A stretch of DNA of 64,000 nucleotides from Acidimicrobiales bacterium. GTDB lineage: Bacteria; Actinomycetota; Acidimicrobiia; Acidimicrobiales; SHLQ01. Numbering within the stretch: position 1 is the stretch's first letter; each line of letters starts with the position of its first letter. Positions 1 through 8,826 of the stretch are shown here, piece after piece. The position numbers and the translations under genes are program-made. The notes under the pieces are model-generated. The model was not told where the DNA came from and made no database searches. It was given only the letters and a program-made list of their open reading frames with translations. The stretch covers positions 9,132 to 73,131 of the forward strand of contig JAHDEJ010000009.1 in NCBI GenBank assembly GCA_020628865.1, given 5' to 3'.

Positions 1-2
1 AC

Positions 3-59
3 TCCAACATGTTCGGCCAGCCCCAAGACGGCAACGGCCGCCCAAGCAACGACGTTTAA
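3..59 (+). CDS. C-terminal tail of an unidentified protein, cut by the window edge
   Basis: An open frame enters from the left edge and ends at a TAA at 57-59, three bases before the convergent DUF3048 gene. The visible tail is Gly/Asn/Gln-rich (reads SNMFGQPQDGNGRPSNDV) and looks like a flexible C-terminus. In mycobacteria gyrA and tRNA-Ala lie near the same kinase cluster, so GyrA is a possible identity, but nothing in 18 residues proves it. Confidence 0.35.
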   Translation, partial: SNMFGQPQDGNGRPSNDV

Positions 60-62
60 CCC

Positions 63-1328
63 TCAGCTCCAGCTGGCGGAGCCAGCTGGAGCGAGGACGA
101 CCCAGGTTTGTCCTGGCGCGAGGGTGACGGTGGCGCCGGCGGCGTCGGTGAGGATCCACGGCGAGTTCGGGCCTGGGCGGGACCAGCTGCCCTCGGTCGC
201 GGTTCCGTCGCGGAACGTCCATGCCGTGCCGGAGCCGACGGTTTGTGCGTCGACCGACGCGGCGTCGATCTGGCTGGCCACGTACGGCACGAAGAGGACG
301 ACCACGTTCTCGGGTGCGAGTTGTGCACCGGATCGAGTGACGTGTGGTGTTCCGTCCTGGCTGCGCAGCCAGGTTCCGGTGCCCGCGTTCCAATCGAACC
401 GGTACGGAGACCGTGCGTCGAGTGAAATGGATGCCGCCGGCTGCGCCGTCGTCGAGGTGGCGGCGCCGTACGTGAAGACGGCGCTGGGCGTGCCCCCATT
501 TCCGCAGGCGCCGAGGCTTGCGGGGTCCACGAACAGGTTGTCGGGCGCCGAGTATCGGCCGTCTCGGGCGAACGGGGCGCGATCCGTGTTGATGAACGGC
601 ACGAGCCAGCCGTTGGTTCGGGCCTCGTTGATCTGGGCGGCAACACCGCGGTTGCTGCCCGAGTAGCCGAAGACGGGTGTGCCGAGGTTGCGCACGAGCT
701 GAATGTCGGTCGTGCGGCCGGACCGGACCGGCCCGACGTTCTCCGGGAGCTCGGAATGGAAGACCGCAGCGAAGCGGGTGGCGTTCGCCTCGATGCGTTC
801 CTCGTAGACGATGTCGGCCGAGTCGAGGCCGAGCAGCGCCCGACGGCTCGCACCGCTGTTGTTGGACACCTTGACCACGACGGCGGGGAGACCTGCCGGA
901 ATTGCGGCGCTCTGCCCCGTGAACGGAGCGATCTGATCGACGGTGGCTTCGAGGCCGGCGGCGCAGGTCGGTCGAGGAATTCGGATGGGTTCGGGCGCCG
1001 GCGCTGCCGGCACGGTGGTGCTGGTGGTCGAGGTCGTCTCGGGGATCACGACGGTGATCGACTCGAGCCGTTGGGCGAAACTCGGTTCACCCTCTTCGTC
1101 GTTGTCTCCCGCTTCGTTCGAGTCGTCGTCGGTGGTGACGACATCGGCGAGGCTTCGAGCCGACGGTGCGATCGACGAGGTGGTTGTGGTGGACGACGCG
1201 GCGTCGGTGGCGAGATCGTCGGATCCGTCGGCCAGTCCCCGAACGGCAAGAACGACGATGACGGCCAGCGCGGAGGCAATGATGCCGGTCTGAATCATCG
1301 GCACGCTGAGCTGGCGCTTGTCGGTCAC
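63..1328 (-). CDS. DUF3048 (YerB-like) membrane-anchored extracellular protein
   Basis: A 421-residue protein with a short basic N-terminus, one hydrophobic segment (about residues 10-30) that anchors or exports it, a Thr/Ser-rich linker, and then the DUF3048 fold. Diagnostic stretches are VVKVSNNSGASRRALLG, DIVYEERIEANATRFAAVFH and VGPVRSGRTTDIQLVRNLG, followed by the C-terminal DUF3048 part. The family includes YerB of Bacillus, whose function is poorly known. It lies 18 bp downstream of the rRNA methyltransferase gene on the same strand and may be co-transcribed with it. Confidence 0.85.
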   Translation of the reverse strand: MTDKRQLSVPMIQTGIIASALAVIVVLAVRGLADGSDDLATDAASSTTTTSSIAPSARSLADVVTTDDDSNEAGDNDEEGEPSFAQRLESITVVIPETTSTTSTTVPAAPAPEPIRIPRPTCAAGLEATVDQIAPFTGQSAAIPAGLPAVVVKVSNNSGASRRALLGLDSADIVYEERIEANATRFAAVFHSELPENVGPVRSGRTTDIQLVRNLGTPVFGYSGSNRGVAAQINEARTNGWLVPFINTDRAPFARDGRYSAPDNLFVDPASLGACGNGGTPSAVFTYGAATSTTAQPAASISLDARSPYRFDWNAGTGTWLRSQDGTPHVTRSGAQLAPENVVVLFVPYVASQIDAASVDAQTVGSGTAWTFRDGTATEGSWSRPGPNSPWILTDAAGATVTLAPGQTWVVLAPAGSASWS

Positions 1329-1346
1329 TGCGGCAACCGTAATCGC

Positions 1347-2591
1347 TCAGGCGATGACCGCTGAGATGGCCTTGAGGTAGCGGCCCTGGGGGAAGGTCAC
1401 CGGATGGTCGATGGCATGGCCGGTGATCTCCGGGTCGACCAGCTGCCGCCCCTGGGACCGGACGGCGGCTTCGACGGTGTGGACGAGGTCGTCTTCGCTG
1501 ATGCGGGAGGAGCAGGATGCCTGGAGGAGTCGGCCACCCGATGCGAGCAGCGGCAGGCCGAGCTCGGTGAGCTTCCGATAGGCGCGCATGGCGGCGTCTC
1601 GTTCGCGGGCTTTCGAGGCGAAGGAGGGCGGGTCGATCACGATCAGGTCGTAGCGCTGTCGGTCGCCGGCCAGGTCGGCCATGACTTCGAATGCGTCGCC
1701 GACGGTGGACACGGTGCGGGTGCCGGCGGCAGCGTCGGGGTTGTGGCCGAAGTTCCGGCCGACGGTGGCGATGGCGTGCGGCGACAGGTCGACGCTGTGA
1801 ACTGAGGCTGCCCCGCCGAGCGCGGCGTTGACGGAGAATCCGCCGGTGCAGCTGAACACGTCGAGCACGGCGGCGTCGGCGCTGTTGTGCCGGACGTGGA
1901 GTCGGTTGTCTCGCTGGTCGAGGAAGTGGCCGGTCTTTTGACCGTGGAGCACGTCGGCTTCGAAGGTGAGGTCGTTCTCGATGAACGGGATCGGCCCGTC
2001 GGGGGCGGTCCCGTCGATGACCATGCCGTCGTCGAGTCCGAGTTCCGGGGCGATGGGAGATCGGGCGAGGAGGCGGCCGAGCCGGAGCACGATGCGTTCG
2101 GGGTGGAGCTGGGTGTGGAGTGCTCGCAGGATGGGTGCAAGGTGCGGCAGCCAGGCTTCGGTGTAGACCTTGGCGACGAGGGTGGTGTCGTAGCGGTCGA
2201 CGACGAGGCCGCCGAATCCGTCGTTCTCGCCGTGGAGGACGCGGTAGCCGGTGGTGCCGGCGGCGACGAGCGGTTGGCGCACGGCGACGGCGGCGGCGAT
2301 GCGGTCGGACCAGAACGTTTCGTCGATGGTCGTGGGATTGCCGGCGTGGAGAATGCGAACGCGGATGGGCGACGTGGGATCCCAAAGCCCGATGGCAGCG
2401 AACTTGCGCTTCTGGTCGAACACGACGGCCAACGTCCCGGCAGCCGCCGTCTCATCAGAGCAGGAGTTGATCGCCTCCGCCCAAACCCAAGGATGCCCCG
2501 ATCGAACCTGCCGCAAAGCATCAGCAGAAACCCGAACCGCGAGCCGGGAGGCCCCCAAGGAAGGCAAAGAGGAAAGAAACGAATCAAGCAC
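1347..2591 (-). CDS. Class I SAM-dependent rRNA large-subunit methyltransferase, RlmI-like
   Basis: About 414 residues when started at the GTG at 2591; the frame stays open upstream into the tRNA-Ala gene, so the longer version is not credible. The N-terminus (ADALRQVRSGHPWVWAEAI) matches the PUA-like domain of RlmI/RlmK enzymes, the centre carries HGQKTGHFLDQRDNR, and the Rossmann part shows VLDVFSCTGGFSVNAALGGA (SAM-binding loop) and DLIVIDPPSFA (the DPPSF methyltransferase motif). Family members methylate cytosine C5 of 23S rRNA. The exact target base cannot be read from sequence. Confidence 0.85.
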   Translation of the reverse strand: MLDSFLSSLPSLGASRLAVRVSADALRQVRSGHPWVWAEAINSCSDETAAAGTLAVVFDQKRKFAAIGLWDPTSPIRVRILHAGNPTTIDETFWSDRIAAAVAVRQPLVAAGTTGYRVLHGENDGFGGLVVDRYDTTLVAKVYTEAWLPHLAPILRALHTQLHPERIVLRLGRLLARSPIAPELGLDDGMVIDGTAPDGPIPFIENDLTFEADVLHGQKTGHFLDQRDNRLHVRHNSADAAVLDVFSCTGGFSVNAALGGAASVHSVDLSPHAIATVGRNFGHNPDAAAGTRTVSTVGDAFEVMADLAGDRQRYDLIVIDPPSFASKARERDAAMRAYRKLTELGLPLLASGGRLLQASCSSRISEDDLVHTVEAAVRSQGRQLVDPEITGHAIDHPVTFPQGRYLKAISAVIA

Positions 2592-2725
2592 GATGGAAGC
2601 CGACGCTCGGGGAAAAGGCGAAAAGCCCCGCCGGGAGGGCGAGGCTTGAGGACCCGCCAAGAGCGTTTCGGCCCCCCAGGGCCGAAAGGCGGTAAGTGAC
2701 GAGGCCGCTAGGCCGAGGAACGACG

Positions 2726-2798
2726 TGGAGCCAGGGAGAATCGAACTCCCGACATCTTGCTTGCAAAGCAAGCGCTCTACCAACTGAGCTATGGCCCC
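2726..2798 (-). tRNA. tRNA-Ala (anticodon TGC)
   Basis: On the minus strand the gene starts GGGGCCATAGCTCAG and ends TCCCTGGCTCCA. The 7-bp acceptor stem pairs with one G-U, the anticodon loop is CTTTGCAAG and the T-loop is TTCGATT. The 3' CCA is not encoded beyond discriminator A. In mycobacteria a tRNA-Ala gene also lies near gyrA and the pknB cluster. Confidence 0.95.
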
Positions 2799-2855
2799 GG
2801 TGAGTTGTCCAGCGTAGCGGGATCAAGTCGTGGCTCAACCGGTCGATGGATTCAC

Positions 2856-3584
2856 ATGTCGGAGCGCCGACTTCTCGTGTGGTGGTGCCTTTTGGGCCTG
2901 CTGCTTGGCGCGTGTTCGCTGGACTCGTCGAGTGAGGTGGCGAGCACGGGTCGTCAGGCGGTGGATGTGGCGCCGAGCCGTTCGTTGACGTCGGTGGTGT
3001 CTCGTACACCGGTGGAGCCGGTTGCGGATGGGGTGCCTGCGGCGCCGGTGATTCCGCCGGGTTCACTTCCGGATGCGTTGGCGTTCAAGGCGGAACCGTC
3101 GGGTTCGGTGTCTGCAGATGCTTCGGGCTCGACAACGACGACGGTTGCTTCGCCCGCGCCGTCGAGTGCGGCGCCGGCGACCTCTCCGGTGACGACGGAG
3201 TCCGTTCCGGAGTCGACGACCACCACGACGACGGAGCCGGTCGAACCGGAGGAGGAGCTGCGGACGTCTGTGTGTCCTGCTCCGGTGTTCGACAATGGTT
3301 CGTTGGATGATTCGGTGTTGGCGGTCGGTCGAGTGGACGCGGATGCCGCTGACGATGTGGTGGTGGTCGGTCTCGATGACGACCTCGTGATTCGGGTCGT
3401 GGTGGACTTCGGCGATGGTGGCCAGTCTGAGGTGGGCGTGCTCTCGTCGTTCGGCGAGTTCGGTTCACCGTTCGTGGTGGAGTTCACGGGCATCGTGGAT
3501 CGGCCGCTTCGTGTGCATCGTGGGAGCGAGTCGGTGTTGGTGTGGGTGGAGGACTGTGTCCCGCTCCGCGCCGCGAACGACTGA
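2856..3584 (+). CDS. Putative secreted lipoprotein with Thr/Ser-rich linker
   Basis: About 242 residues starting at the ATG at 2856. The N-terminus MSERRLLVWWCLLGLLLGACS is a lipoprotein signal with lipobox LLGAC. A long Pro/Ser/Thr linker (TTTTTEPVEPEEE) follows, then a compact C-terminal part with acidic beta-like repeats (VGRVDADAADDVVVVGLDDDL) and a CPAPVF/EDCVP cysteine pair. No known family is recognised. The reading frame is open further upstream across the tRNA, so the lipoprotein start is chosen on the signal peptide. Confidence 0.65.
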   Translation: MSERRLLVWWCLLGLLLGACSLDSSSEVASTGRQAVDVAPSRSLTSVVSRTPVEPVADGVPAAPVIPPGSLPDALAFKAEPSGSVSADASGSTTTTVASPAPSSAAPATSPVTTESVPESTTTTTTEPVEPEEELRTSVCPAPVFDNGSLDDSVLAVGRVDADAADDVVVVGLDDDLVIRVVVDFGDGGQSEVGVLSSFGEFGSPFVVEFTGIVDRPLRVHRGSESVLVWVEDCVPLRAAND

Positions 3585-3605
3585 TCGGCTCCCTAACATG
3601 ACCCC

Positions 3606-3869
3606 ATGATCTTCGGGGTCTCCATCGTGAACCTGATTGTGGCGATTCTTGCGGCAACGCTCATCATCCGTTCGGGTCTGGCCATTCTTCGGGGCATGGC
3701 AGCGCCGATTCCGGAGCCGCCGCCGCCGGGCGAGTTGCGGAAGGTGAAGATCCAGTTCCGCTGTGCGGTGTGTGGGACGGAAGTGCGCATGACCGCGGCC
3801 AACGACCAGGAGCCTGAGGCGCCGCGTCATTGCATGCAGGAGATGGATCTGGTGGCGCCGATTGAGTGA
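3606..3869 (+). CDS. Small membrane-anchored protein with a zinc-ribbon-like segment
   Basis: An 87-residue protein with an N-terminal transmembrane helix (VNLIVAILAATLIIRSGLAIL), a proline-rich joint (PIPEPPPPG) and a short domain with CAVCGT and, later, HCMQEMD. The CxxC plus H/C spacing suggests a single metal-binding site, but the set of ligands is incomplete for a classical zinc ribbon. Function unknown. Confidence 0.6.
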   Translation: MIFGVSIVNLIVAILAATLIIRSGLAILRGMAAPIPEPPPPGELRKVKIQFRCAVCGTEVRMTAANDQEPEAPRHCMQEMDLVAPIE

Positions 3870-3902
3870 GCAGATCGAGGCGTGCCCGTTTTGACGGGCG
3901 AC

Positions 3903-4126
3903 TTGTCCACAGTTGTTCCGCATCGTGAACAACACAAACAACATTCGCCACATCAGGCGCTTGTTCCCACCCAATCGCAGGCGAAACAGTTGAAAAATCA
4001 ACGGTTACCACCGCGACGAAGCAAGGGTGAGGGATTCACCACACGCTGTGGGAAACGTTGTGGACGTTGTGGAAAGCCCCGAAACAGCGCCAAAACGGCA
4101 TTCAGTTATCCACAAGGTGTGGAAAC
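3903..4126. promoter_or_regulatory. Cluster of DnaA boxes in a convergent intergenic region (possible replication-origin element)
   Basis: The gene-free stretch 3870-4153 contains a perfect TTATCCACA (4106-4114), a TTGTCCACA matching the actinobacterial consensus (3903-3911), and near matches on the opposite strand at 4047-4055, 4059-4067, 4068-4076 and 4118-4126 (TGTGGNNNN forms). Five of the six lie within 80 bp with short regular gaps. The DNA between about 3925 and 4015 is visibly richer in A/T than its surroundings, as expected of an unwinding element. The neighbouring crgA-to-fhaA block is origin-proximal in other Actinobacteria. It could be oriC, part of it, or a DnaA-titration site. 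Confidence 0.55.
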
Positions 4127-4153
4127 GTTTGGGGGAAACTACAACGGTGTGAT

Positions 4154-4438
4154 TTAGCGCAGCTGGGTGGCGGTGATGATGCCACCCAGGATGAAGCCGA
4201 GACCAAGCAGCGTGTAGCCGTTGTGGGCGTCATCGATGCCGGGCATGAGGCCGACATAGTTCAAGAAGATGATCAGCATTCCCACAGCCAGCAGGCCGAA
4301 CAACAGGTACGTGACCCACGCCGGGCTGGGCGTGTCGTCCAGTTCACGAACCGTCTCCACCTGACGAATGTTGTGCGGTTGCGTGCCCTTCGGGGTCACA
4401 CGACCGCCCTGGACCTTGCGCTTCTTCGGACTGGCCAT
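4154..4438 (-). CDS. crgA: Cell division protein CrgA
   Basis: 94 residues from the ATG at 4438 (MASPKKRKV...). A basic N-terminus is followed by two transmembrane helices (WVTYLLFGLLAVGMLIIFLNYVG and YTLLGLGFILGGIITATQLR) joined by a short extracellular loop, the layout of CrgA. CrgA is a small divisome protein that interacts with FtsZ, FtsQ and penicillin-binding proteins in Actinobacteria. Its place beside trpG and pknB is the conserved one. Upstream codons exist in frame but add an unlikely Pro/Arg-rich tail. Confidence 0.8.
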   Translation of the reverse strand: MASPKKRKVQGGRVTPKGTQPHNIRQVETVRELDDTPSPAWVTYLLFGLLAVGMLIIFLNYVGLMPGIDDAHNGYTLLGLGFILGGIITATQLR

Positions 4439-4494
4439 TCCCAGAGTGTACGGGGCCGACGGCCCGGCCGGAAACCGGCGGGCCAACCACCCGC

Positions 4495-5076
4495 TCAGGC
4501 GGGTGTCTGTGCTCGGGCGATGAAGTTCCGCAGCAGGTCATGTCCGGCTTCGGTGAGGATCGACTCGGGATGGAACTGCACGCCTTCGATGTCGAACTCC
4601 CGATGCCGCAACCCCATGATCAGGCCGTCGTCGGACTCCGCCGTGATCTCGAGCACGTCCGGAAGCGTCGAACGATCGACGATCAGGGAGTGGTAGCGGG
4701 TGGCTTCGAGCGGGTTCGGCAACCCGGCGAACACACCGATGTCCCGGTGGTCGACCATCGACGTCTTTCCGTGCATGACGTTCGGCGCACGAATGACGTC
4801 ACCGCCGAAGACCTCACCGATGCACTGCAGCCCGAGGCACACCCCGAAGAGCGGTCGCTTGCCTGCCGAGTCGGCAATCAATGCGTTGGAGATGCCGGCA
4901 TCCTTCGGGCTGCCGGGTCCGGGGCTGATGAGGATGGCGTCCGGGTTGAGCTCGTCGACGCCGGCGAGGTCGATTTCGTCGTGGCGGCGCACGATGGGGT
5001 TCACCCCGAGCTCACCCAGGTATTGGACGAGGTTGTAGACGAACGAGTCGTAGTTGTCGATGACGAGAATGTTCAC
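4495..5076 (-). CDS. trpG/pabA: Glutamine amidotransferase of anthranilate/aminodeoxychorismate synthase
   Basis: 193 residues, the usual length for class I glutamine amidotransferases. It starts with the family signature [14 protein letters not shown], has the oxyanion motif SPGPGSP, nucleophile Cys80 in GVCLGLQ, and His169/Glu171 in VQFHPES. It supplies ammonia from glutamine to TrpE or PabB, neither of which is nearby. The start codon lies 2 bp after the pknB stop, so it is the last gene of that operon, as in mycobacteria where it is annotated trpG. Sequence alone does not separate TrpG from PabA. Confidence 0.9.
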   Translation of the reverse strand: MNILVIDNYDSFVYNLVQYLGELGVNPIVRRHDEIDLAGVDELNPDAILISPGPGSPKDAGISNALIADSAGKRPLFGVCLGLQCIGEVFGGDVIRAPNVMHGKTSMVDHRDIGVFAGLPNPLEATRYHSLIVDRSTLPDVLEITAESDDGLIMGLRHREFDIEGVQFHPESILTEAGHDLLRNFIARAQTPA

Positions 5077-5078
5077 GA

Positions 5079-7223
5079 TCAGCCGTCGTCAGCAGGTGCT
5101 TCGGTGGTGGTGGTCGTTGTCGTCGTCGTGGTGGTCGTCGTCGTGGGCGCCACCGTCGTCGTGGTGGTTTCCTCGACGGTCAATTCGCCGACGATGATGC
5201 GGACGGTCTCGCCCTCTTCGAGTTCGATGAAGGGCGGCGGGCTCTGCTCGAGCACTCGGGCGTCCTGGGCGGCGTCGGTCACCGGCTCGAATTCGACCTC
5301 GACCTCGAAGCCCGAGGAGACGAGCTGCTGGCGGGCGGAATCGACGAGCAGGTCGACCACGGACGGCACCTGTACCCGGGCGACACCGCTGGACACGTAG
5401 ATCGTCAGCAGGCCGTCGCCGCGCAGGAGCGCCCCGGCGGCGGGCTCGGTGCGCAGCACGAGTCCCTCTTCCACCTCGGGATCGGGCTCTTGGATTTCGA
5501 CGAAGCGGAAGCCGAGTTCGAAGACCTCGTTGAGTGCCTCGTTGAACGGCTGGCCGGCAAAGTCGGGGACGGTGCGCTCGGACGGGCCGAGGGACACGGT
5601 GATCTGGACGAGCGAGCCGCGGTCGGCCAGTTCGAGAGGAAGCGGGTCCTGGGCGATGACTTCCCCGGCCGGGAAGATGTCGTTGTCTTCCTCGATGGTC
5701 TGGACCTGGAAGCCGAGGCGTCCGAGCTGGCGAGCCGCTTCATCGACAGGAAGCCCGACGACGGCCGCGACTTCGATGCGGCCTTCGGCCTCACTGACCA
5801 CGATGTTCACGACGGAACCGGCGTCGACGCGGGCGCCAGCAGGCGGATCCTGGCTGAAGATGCGGCCGTCGGGCACGTCCTGGTTCGGCTGGGCGCTGAC
5901 GCTGGGAACGAGGCCCTGGCTCTCGATGAGGCTGATCGCCTGGTTCATCTCGAGGTTCGTGTAGTCCTCGAGATCGACCATGTCGACGGTCTCGTCTTGG
6001 GGCGCATCGCTCTCGACGGTGTCGTCATCGCCGGTGAGTGCGGCGATGAACGCCTGGCCGAGGAAGCCGAGCAGGACGAGAAGGATCATCAGGGCGACGA
6101 AGAACAGCGCGTTGCGCTTCCACGTATCGTCGCGCTCGACCACGACGGTTGTGGGCTCGACCGGCGGAACCGGTTCGGCGGTCATGACGGGGACCGAAGC
6201 GGCGACCGGCGCAGCAGCAACTGCCGCAGGACGCGCGGTGGGCGGCTCGGTGGCGGGGATCAGAACGGTGGCGTCCTCGATCTCGGGAGCCGTGGACCGG
6301 CCGGTCGTCGGGCGAACGGGTGCGGGTGCCTGCGGCTTCGGGGCGGCGGCGCCGGCGCCGCCGTTCAGCGAGTGGGCACCGCCCAGGTAGCGCTTGAGGT
6401 CGGCGGCGAAGTCACGAACCGACGGGTAGCGGTTGACCGGGCTCTTCGCGAGGCCCTTGAGCGTGATCGCCTCGAGCGACTGCGCCATCTCGACCCCGAG
6501 ACGGCTCGGCCGCTGGGGTGCCTGGTCGACGTGCTTGCGAGCGATCTCGACCGGCGAATCGCCGATGAACGGCGGGCGGCCGGTCATCATTTCGTAGAGG
6601 ACGACGGCGAGCGAGTAGACGTCGCTGCGTGGGCCGACCTTCTGCCCCTGGGCCTGTTCAGGCGAGAGGTAGGTGGCGGTGCCGAGCACGGTTCCGCCTT
6701 CGGCGGTCATGTCGGTCTCGGCGCCGGCGGTGAGCGCCTTGGCGATGCCGAAATCGGCCAGCTTCACCTGTCCGTCGGACGTGATGAGCACGTTGCCGGG
6801 CTTGACGTCCATGTGGACCATGCCCTGGCGGTGGGCGGCATCGAGGGCAGCCGCCACATCGATGGCGACCTTTGCCGCCCGGTCGGGGTGCAGGCGGCCT
6901 TCGTTTCGCAGCACATCGGCAAGGCTGCGCCCGTCGACGTACTCCATGACGATGAACGGGGCACCATCCTCTTCGCCCTGGTCGAACACACCGACGATGT
7001 TCTGGTGGTTCAGGCTCGCAACGAGCTGCGCCTCACGGCGGAGGCGCTCAACGAACGCATCGTCCTGCGAAAGCTCGTCGCTGAGGATCTTCACCGCCAC
7101 AGGACGGTTGAGGAGTTGGTCGCGCGCAAGGTAGACATCGGCCGAACCGCCGGTGGCCAGCTGACGATGCAGTTCGTATCGGCCCGCGAGGACCTCGTAG
7201 GACGTGTCCGACATAACCGCCAT
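5079..7223 (-). CDS. pknB: PASTA-domain Ser/Thr protein kinase PknB
   Basis: 714 residues. The Hanks-type kinase domain spans roughly residues 14-275: glycine loop [11 protein letters not shown], catalytic lysine in VAVKIL, loop [16 protein letters not shown] and the APE-region equivalent YLSPEQAQG. An Ala/Pro linker and one membrane helix ([22 protein letters not shown]) lead to four extracellular PASTA repeats that bind muropeptides, then a Thr-rich tail. HMD replaces the more common HRD. PknB controls growth and cell-wall synthesis; the phosphatase, FHA readers, SEDS protein and PBP lie in the same operon. MSDTSYEV at 7214 is an alternative start. Confidence 0.95.
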   Translation of the reverse strand: MAVMSDTSYEVLAGRYELHRQLATGGSADVYLARDQLLNRPVAVKILSDELSQDDAFVERLRREAQLVASLNHQNIVGVFDQGEEDGAPFIVMEYVDGRSLADVLRNEGRLHPDRAAKVAIDVAAALDAAHRQGMVHMDVKPGNVLITSDGQVKLADFGIAKALTAGAETDMTAEGGTVLGTATYLSPEQAQGQKVGPRSDVYSLAVVLYEMMTGRPPFIGDSPVEIARKHVDQAPQRPSRLGVEMAQSLEAITLKGLAKSPVNRYPSVRDFAADLKRYLGGAHSLNGGAGAAAPKPQAPAPVRPTTGRSTAPEIEDATVLIPATEPPTARPAAVAAAPVAASVPVMTAEPVPPVEPTTVVVERDDTWKRNALFFVALMILLVLLGFLGQAFIAALTGDDDTVESDAPQDETVDMVDLEDYTNLEMNQAISLIESQGLVPSVSAQPNQDVPDGRIFSQDPPAGARVDAGSVVNIVVSEAEGRIEVAAVVGLPVDEAARQLGRLGFQVQTIEEDNDIFPAGEVIAQDPLPLELADRGSLVQITVSLGPSERTVPDFAGQPFNEALNEVFELGFRFVEIQEPDPEVEEGLVLRTEPAAGALLRGDGLLTIYVSSGVARVQVPSVVDLLVDSARQQLVSSGFEVEVEFEPVTDAAQDARVLEQSPPPFIELEEGETVRIIVGELTVEETTTTTVAPTTTTTTTTTTTTTTEAPADDG

Positions 7224-7281
7224 AGGTTACAGACCCATTGCGAAGAACGCAGATCGAGACCCCCCACGAATCGCGGTCTGG

Positions 7282-8826
7282 TCAGCGGGTGGCTGCCCAG
7301 GCGGCGATCACGGCCTGGGCCACCGGTCCCGCCACCCGCCCGCCGGTCTGTTCGCCGACTGCCTCGTCGGCCTCCACGAGCACGGCAACGGCAATCGATG
7401 GCCGGTCCGGATTGGTGCCGGCGAACGCGATCACCCATGCGTGGGTCGATTCGATGTCGGCACCCAGCTGGGCGGTTCCGGTCTTGGCCCCCACGATCAA
7501 TCCGTCCACCGCAATGCTCTGCCCGGTTCCGCTCTCGACCACCCCGACCATCGCCTCGCGCATGTCGATGGCGGTGTCGGGCCGGACGGCTCGCATCCAG
7601 GGGGTGAGGTCGCCCTCGGCCAGGACGGCGCCCTCGGAGTCGATGACCGTGTCGATCAGGTGCGGCGTGGGGACGACGCCATCGTTGGCGATGGTGGCCG
7701 CAACGAGCGCCATCTGGAGCGGTGTGGCCTTCACTTCGAACTGGCCGATGGCGCTCTGGGCGAGCGATGGGGCGTCGTCGGTGAGCGGGACGGGCATGAG
7801 GCTGTCGCCAAGCTGACGGAGAAGGTCGACGTCGACATCGACATCCCGCCCGAGCTCGTCACCGAAATCGGTGGGCATGACGGACGCCTCCACACCTGGC
7901 AGCTCGAGCGGTGGCACCGCGTTGAACCCGAACCGTTCGGCCGTGTCGATGAGCGCCGCCTCGCCGAGCAGTTCGACCGCCAGCTGTGCGAATCCAGCGT
8001 TGCAGGAACGGCGGATGAGGTCTCGCATCGGGCCGCCGCACTGACCGCCATTGAAGTTGGAGAGCTCGCTCGTGGTCAGCGGCGGCGTGTAGGAGGTGAC
8101 CGACGGGAACGTCGGAACGTCGAGCGAGGCGACGGCCGCTTCGAGCGCTGCCGATGCCGTCACGATCTTGAAGGTCGAGCCGGGGAAGTAGATCTCGCGG
8201 ATCGTCTTCGGCAGCAGCGGATCACCGGGGGCGGAGAGGAGGGCCTGCCGTTCCCGCCGGGCGGCGTCGGTGTCCAGGCTGGACAGGAGGTTCGGGTCGT
8301 AGCTCGGCCACGACCACAGCGCCTCGACCGCACCGGACTGCGCGTTGAGGACGACGACGGAGCCGTTGCGATCTCCGAGCGCCTCGCGTGCCGCCTCCTG
8401 CACCTCGACCGACAACGTGAGGTTCACGTCGGCCGTGCTCGAGTCGCCGCCGATGAGCTCCCGGATCGTGTCGTCCAGCTCGTTCTGTTCACCCCGGAGC
8501 TCCGAGTCGAACTGTGCTTCGAGGCCGGTGCCTCCGCTGTCGAAGCTGAAGTGGCCGGTGACCTCGGCGAAGAGTTCGCCGAGCGGGTACTCGCGCTGCC
8601 GGGCGAACGGCCCGTCCTCCACGTCGATCGAGCGGGCGAGAACGGTGCCGTCCGCCGCCCGGATCTCGCCCCTCGGTGCACCAAAGTCGGCCACCAACGG
8701 CCGGCTGTTGGACGGGTGTTCGTTGTATTCGGTGGCGTCGAACACCTGCAACCGATTGAGCTGGACGAAGAGGACGAAGTAGGCGACGAGCAGACCGATT
8801 CCGAGGCGTCGGATCTGTTGGTTCAC
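7282..8826 (-). CDS. pbpA: Class B penicillin-binding protein (PbpA)
   Basis: 514 residues: a short cytoplasmic tail, one transmembrane helix (LGIGLLVAYFVLFVQLNRLQVF), a dimerisation region and a transpeptidase domain with the three motifs GSTFKIVTA (catalytic serine), SCN in RRSCNAGFAQL, and KTGTAQ. It cross-links peptidoglycan outside the membrane with the SEDS polymerase encoded just upstream. Its start overlaps the rodA stop by 4 bp (ATGA type), which implies translational coupling. Confidence 0.93.
   Translation of the reverse strand: MNQQIRRLGIGLLVAYFVLFVQLNRLQVFDATEYNEHPSNSRPLVADFGAPRGEIRAADGTVLARSIDVEDGPFARQREYPLGELFAEVTGHFSFDSGGTGLEAQFDSELRGEQNELDDTIRELIGGDSSTADVNLTLSVEVQEAAREALGDRNGSVVVLNAQSGAVEALWSWPSYDPNLLSSLDTDAARRERQALLSAPGDPLLPKTIREIYFPGSTFKIVTASAALEAAVASLDVPTFPSVTSYTPPLTTSELSNFNGGQCGGPMRDLIRRSCNAGFAQLAVELLGEAALIDTAERFGFNAVPPLELPGVEASVMPTDFGDELGRDVDVDVDLLRQLGDSLMPVPLTDDAPSLAQSAIGQFEVKATPLQMALVAATIANDGVVPTPHLIDTVIDSEGAVLAEGDLTPWMRAVRPDTAIDMREAMVGVVESGTGQSIAVDGLIVGAKTGTAQLGADIESTHAWVIAFAGTNPDRPSIAVAVLVEADEAVGEQTGGRVAGPVAQAVIAAWAATR

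Noticed and set aside
1087-2385. A 432-codon open frame on the minus strand overlapping the methyltransferase and DUF3048 genes
   Set aside because: Arg/His/Pro-rich frame shadow; both real genes in the region have clear family motifs.
5490-7607. A 705-codon open frame on the plus strand
   Set aside because: It is the antisense of pknB and the end of pbpA; composition is Arg/Gly/Asp-rich as expected for a shadow in GC-rich DNA, with no motif.
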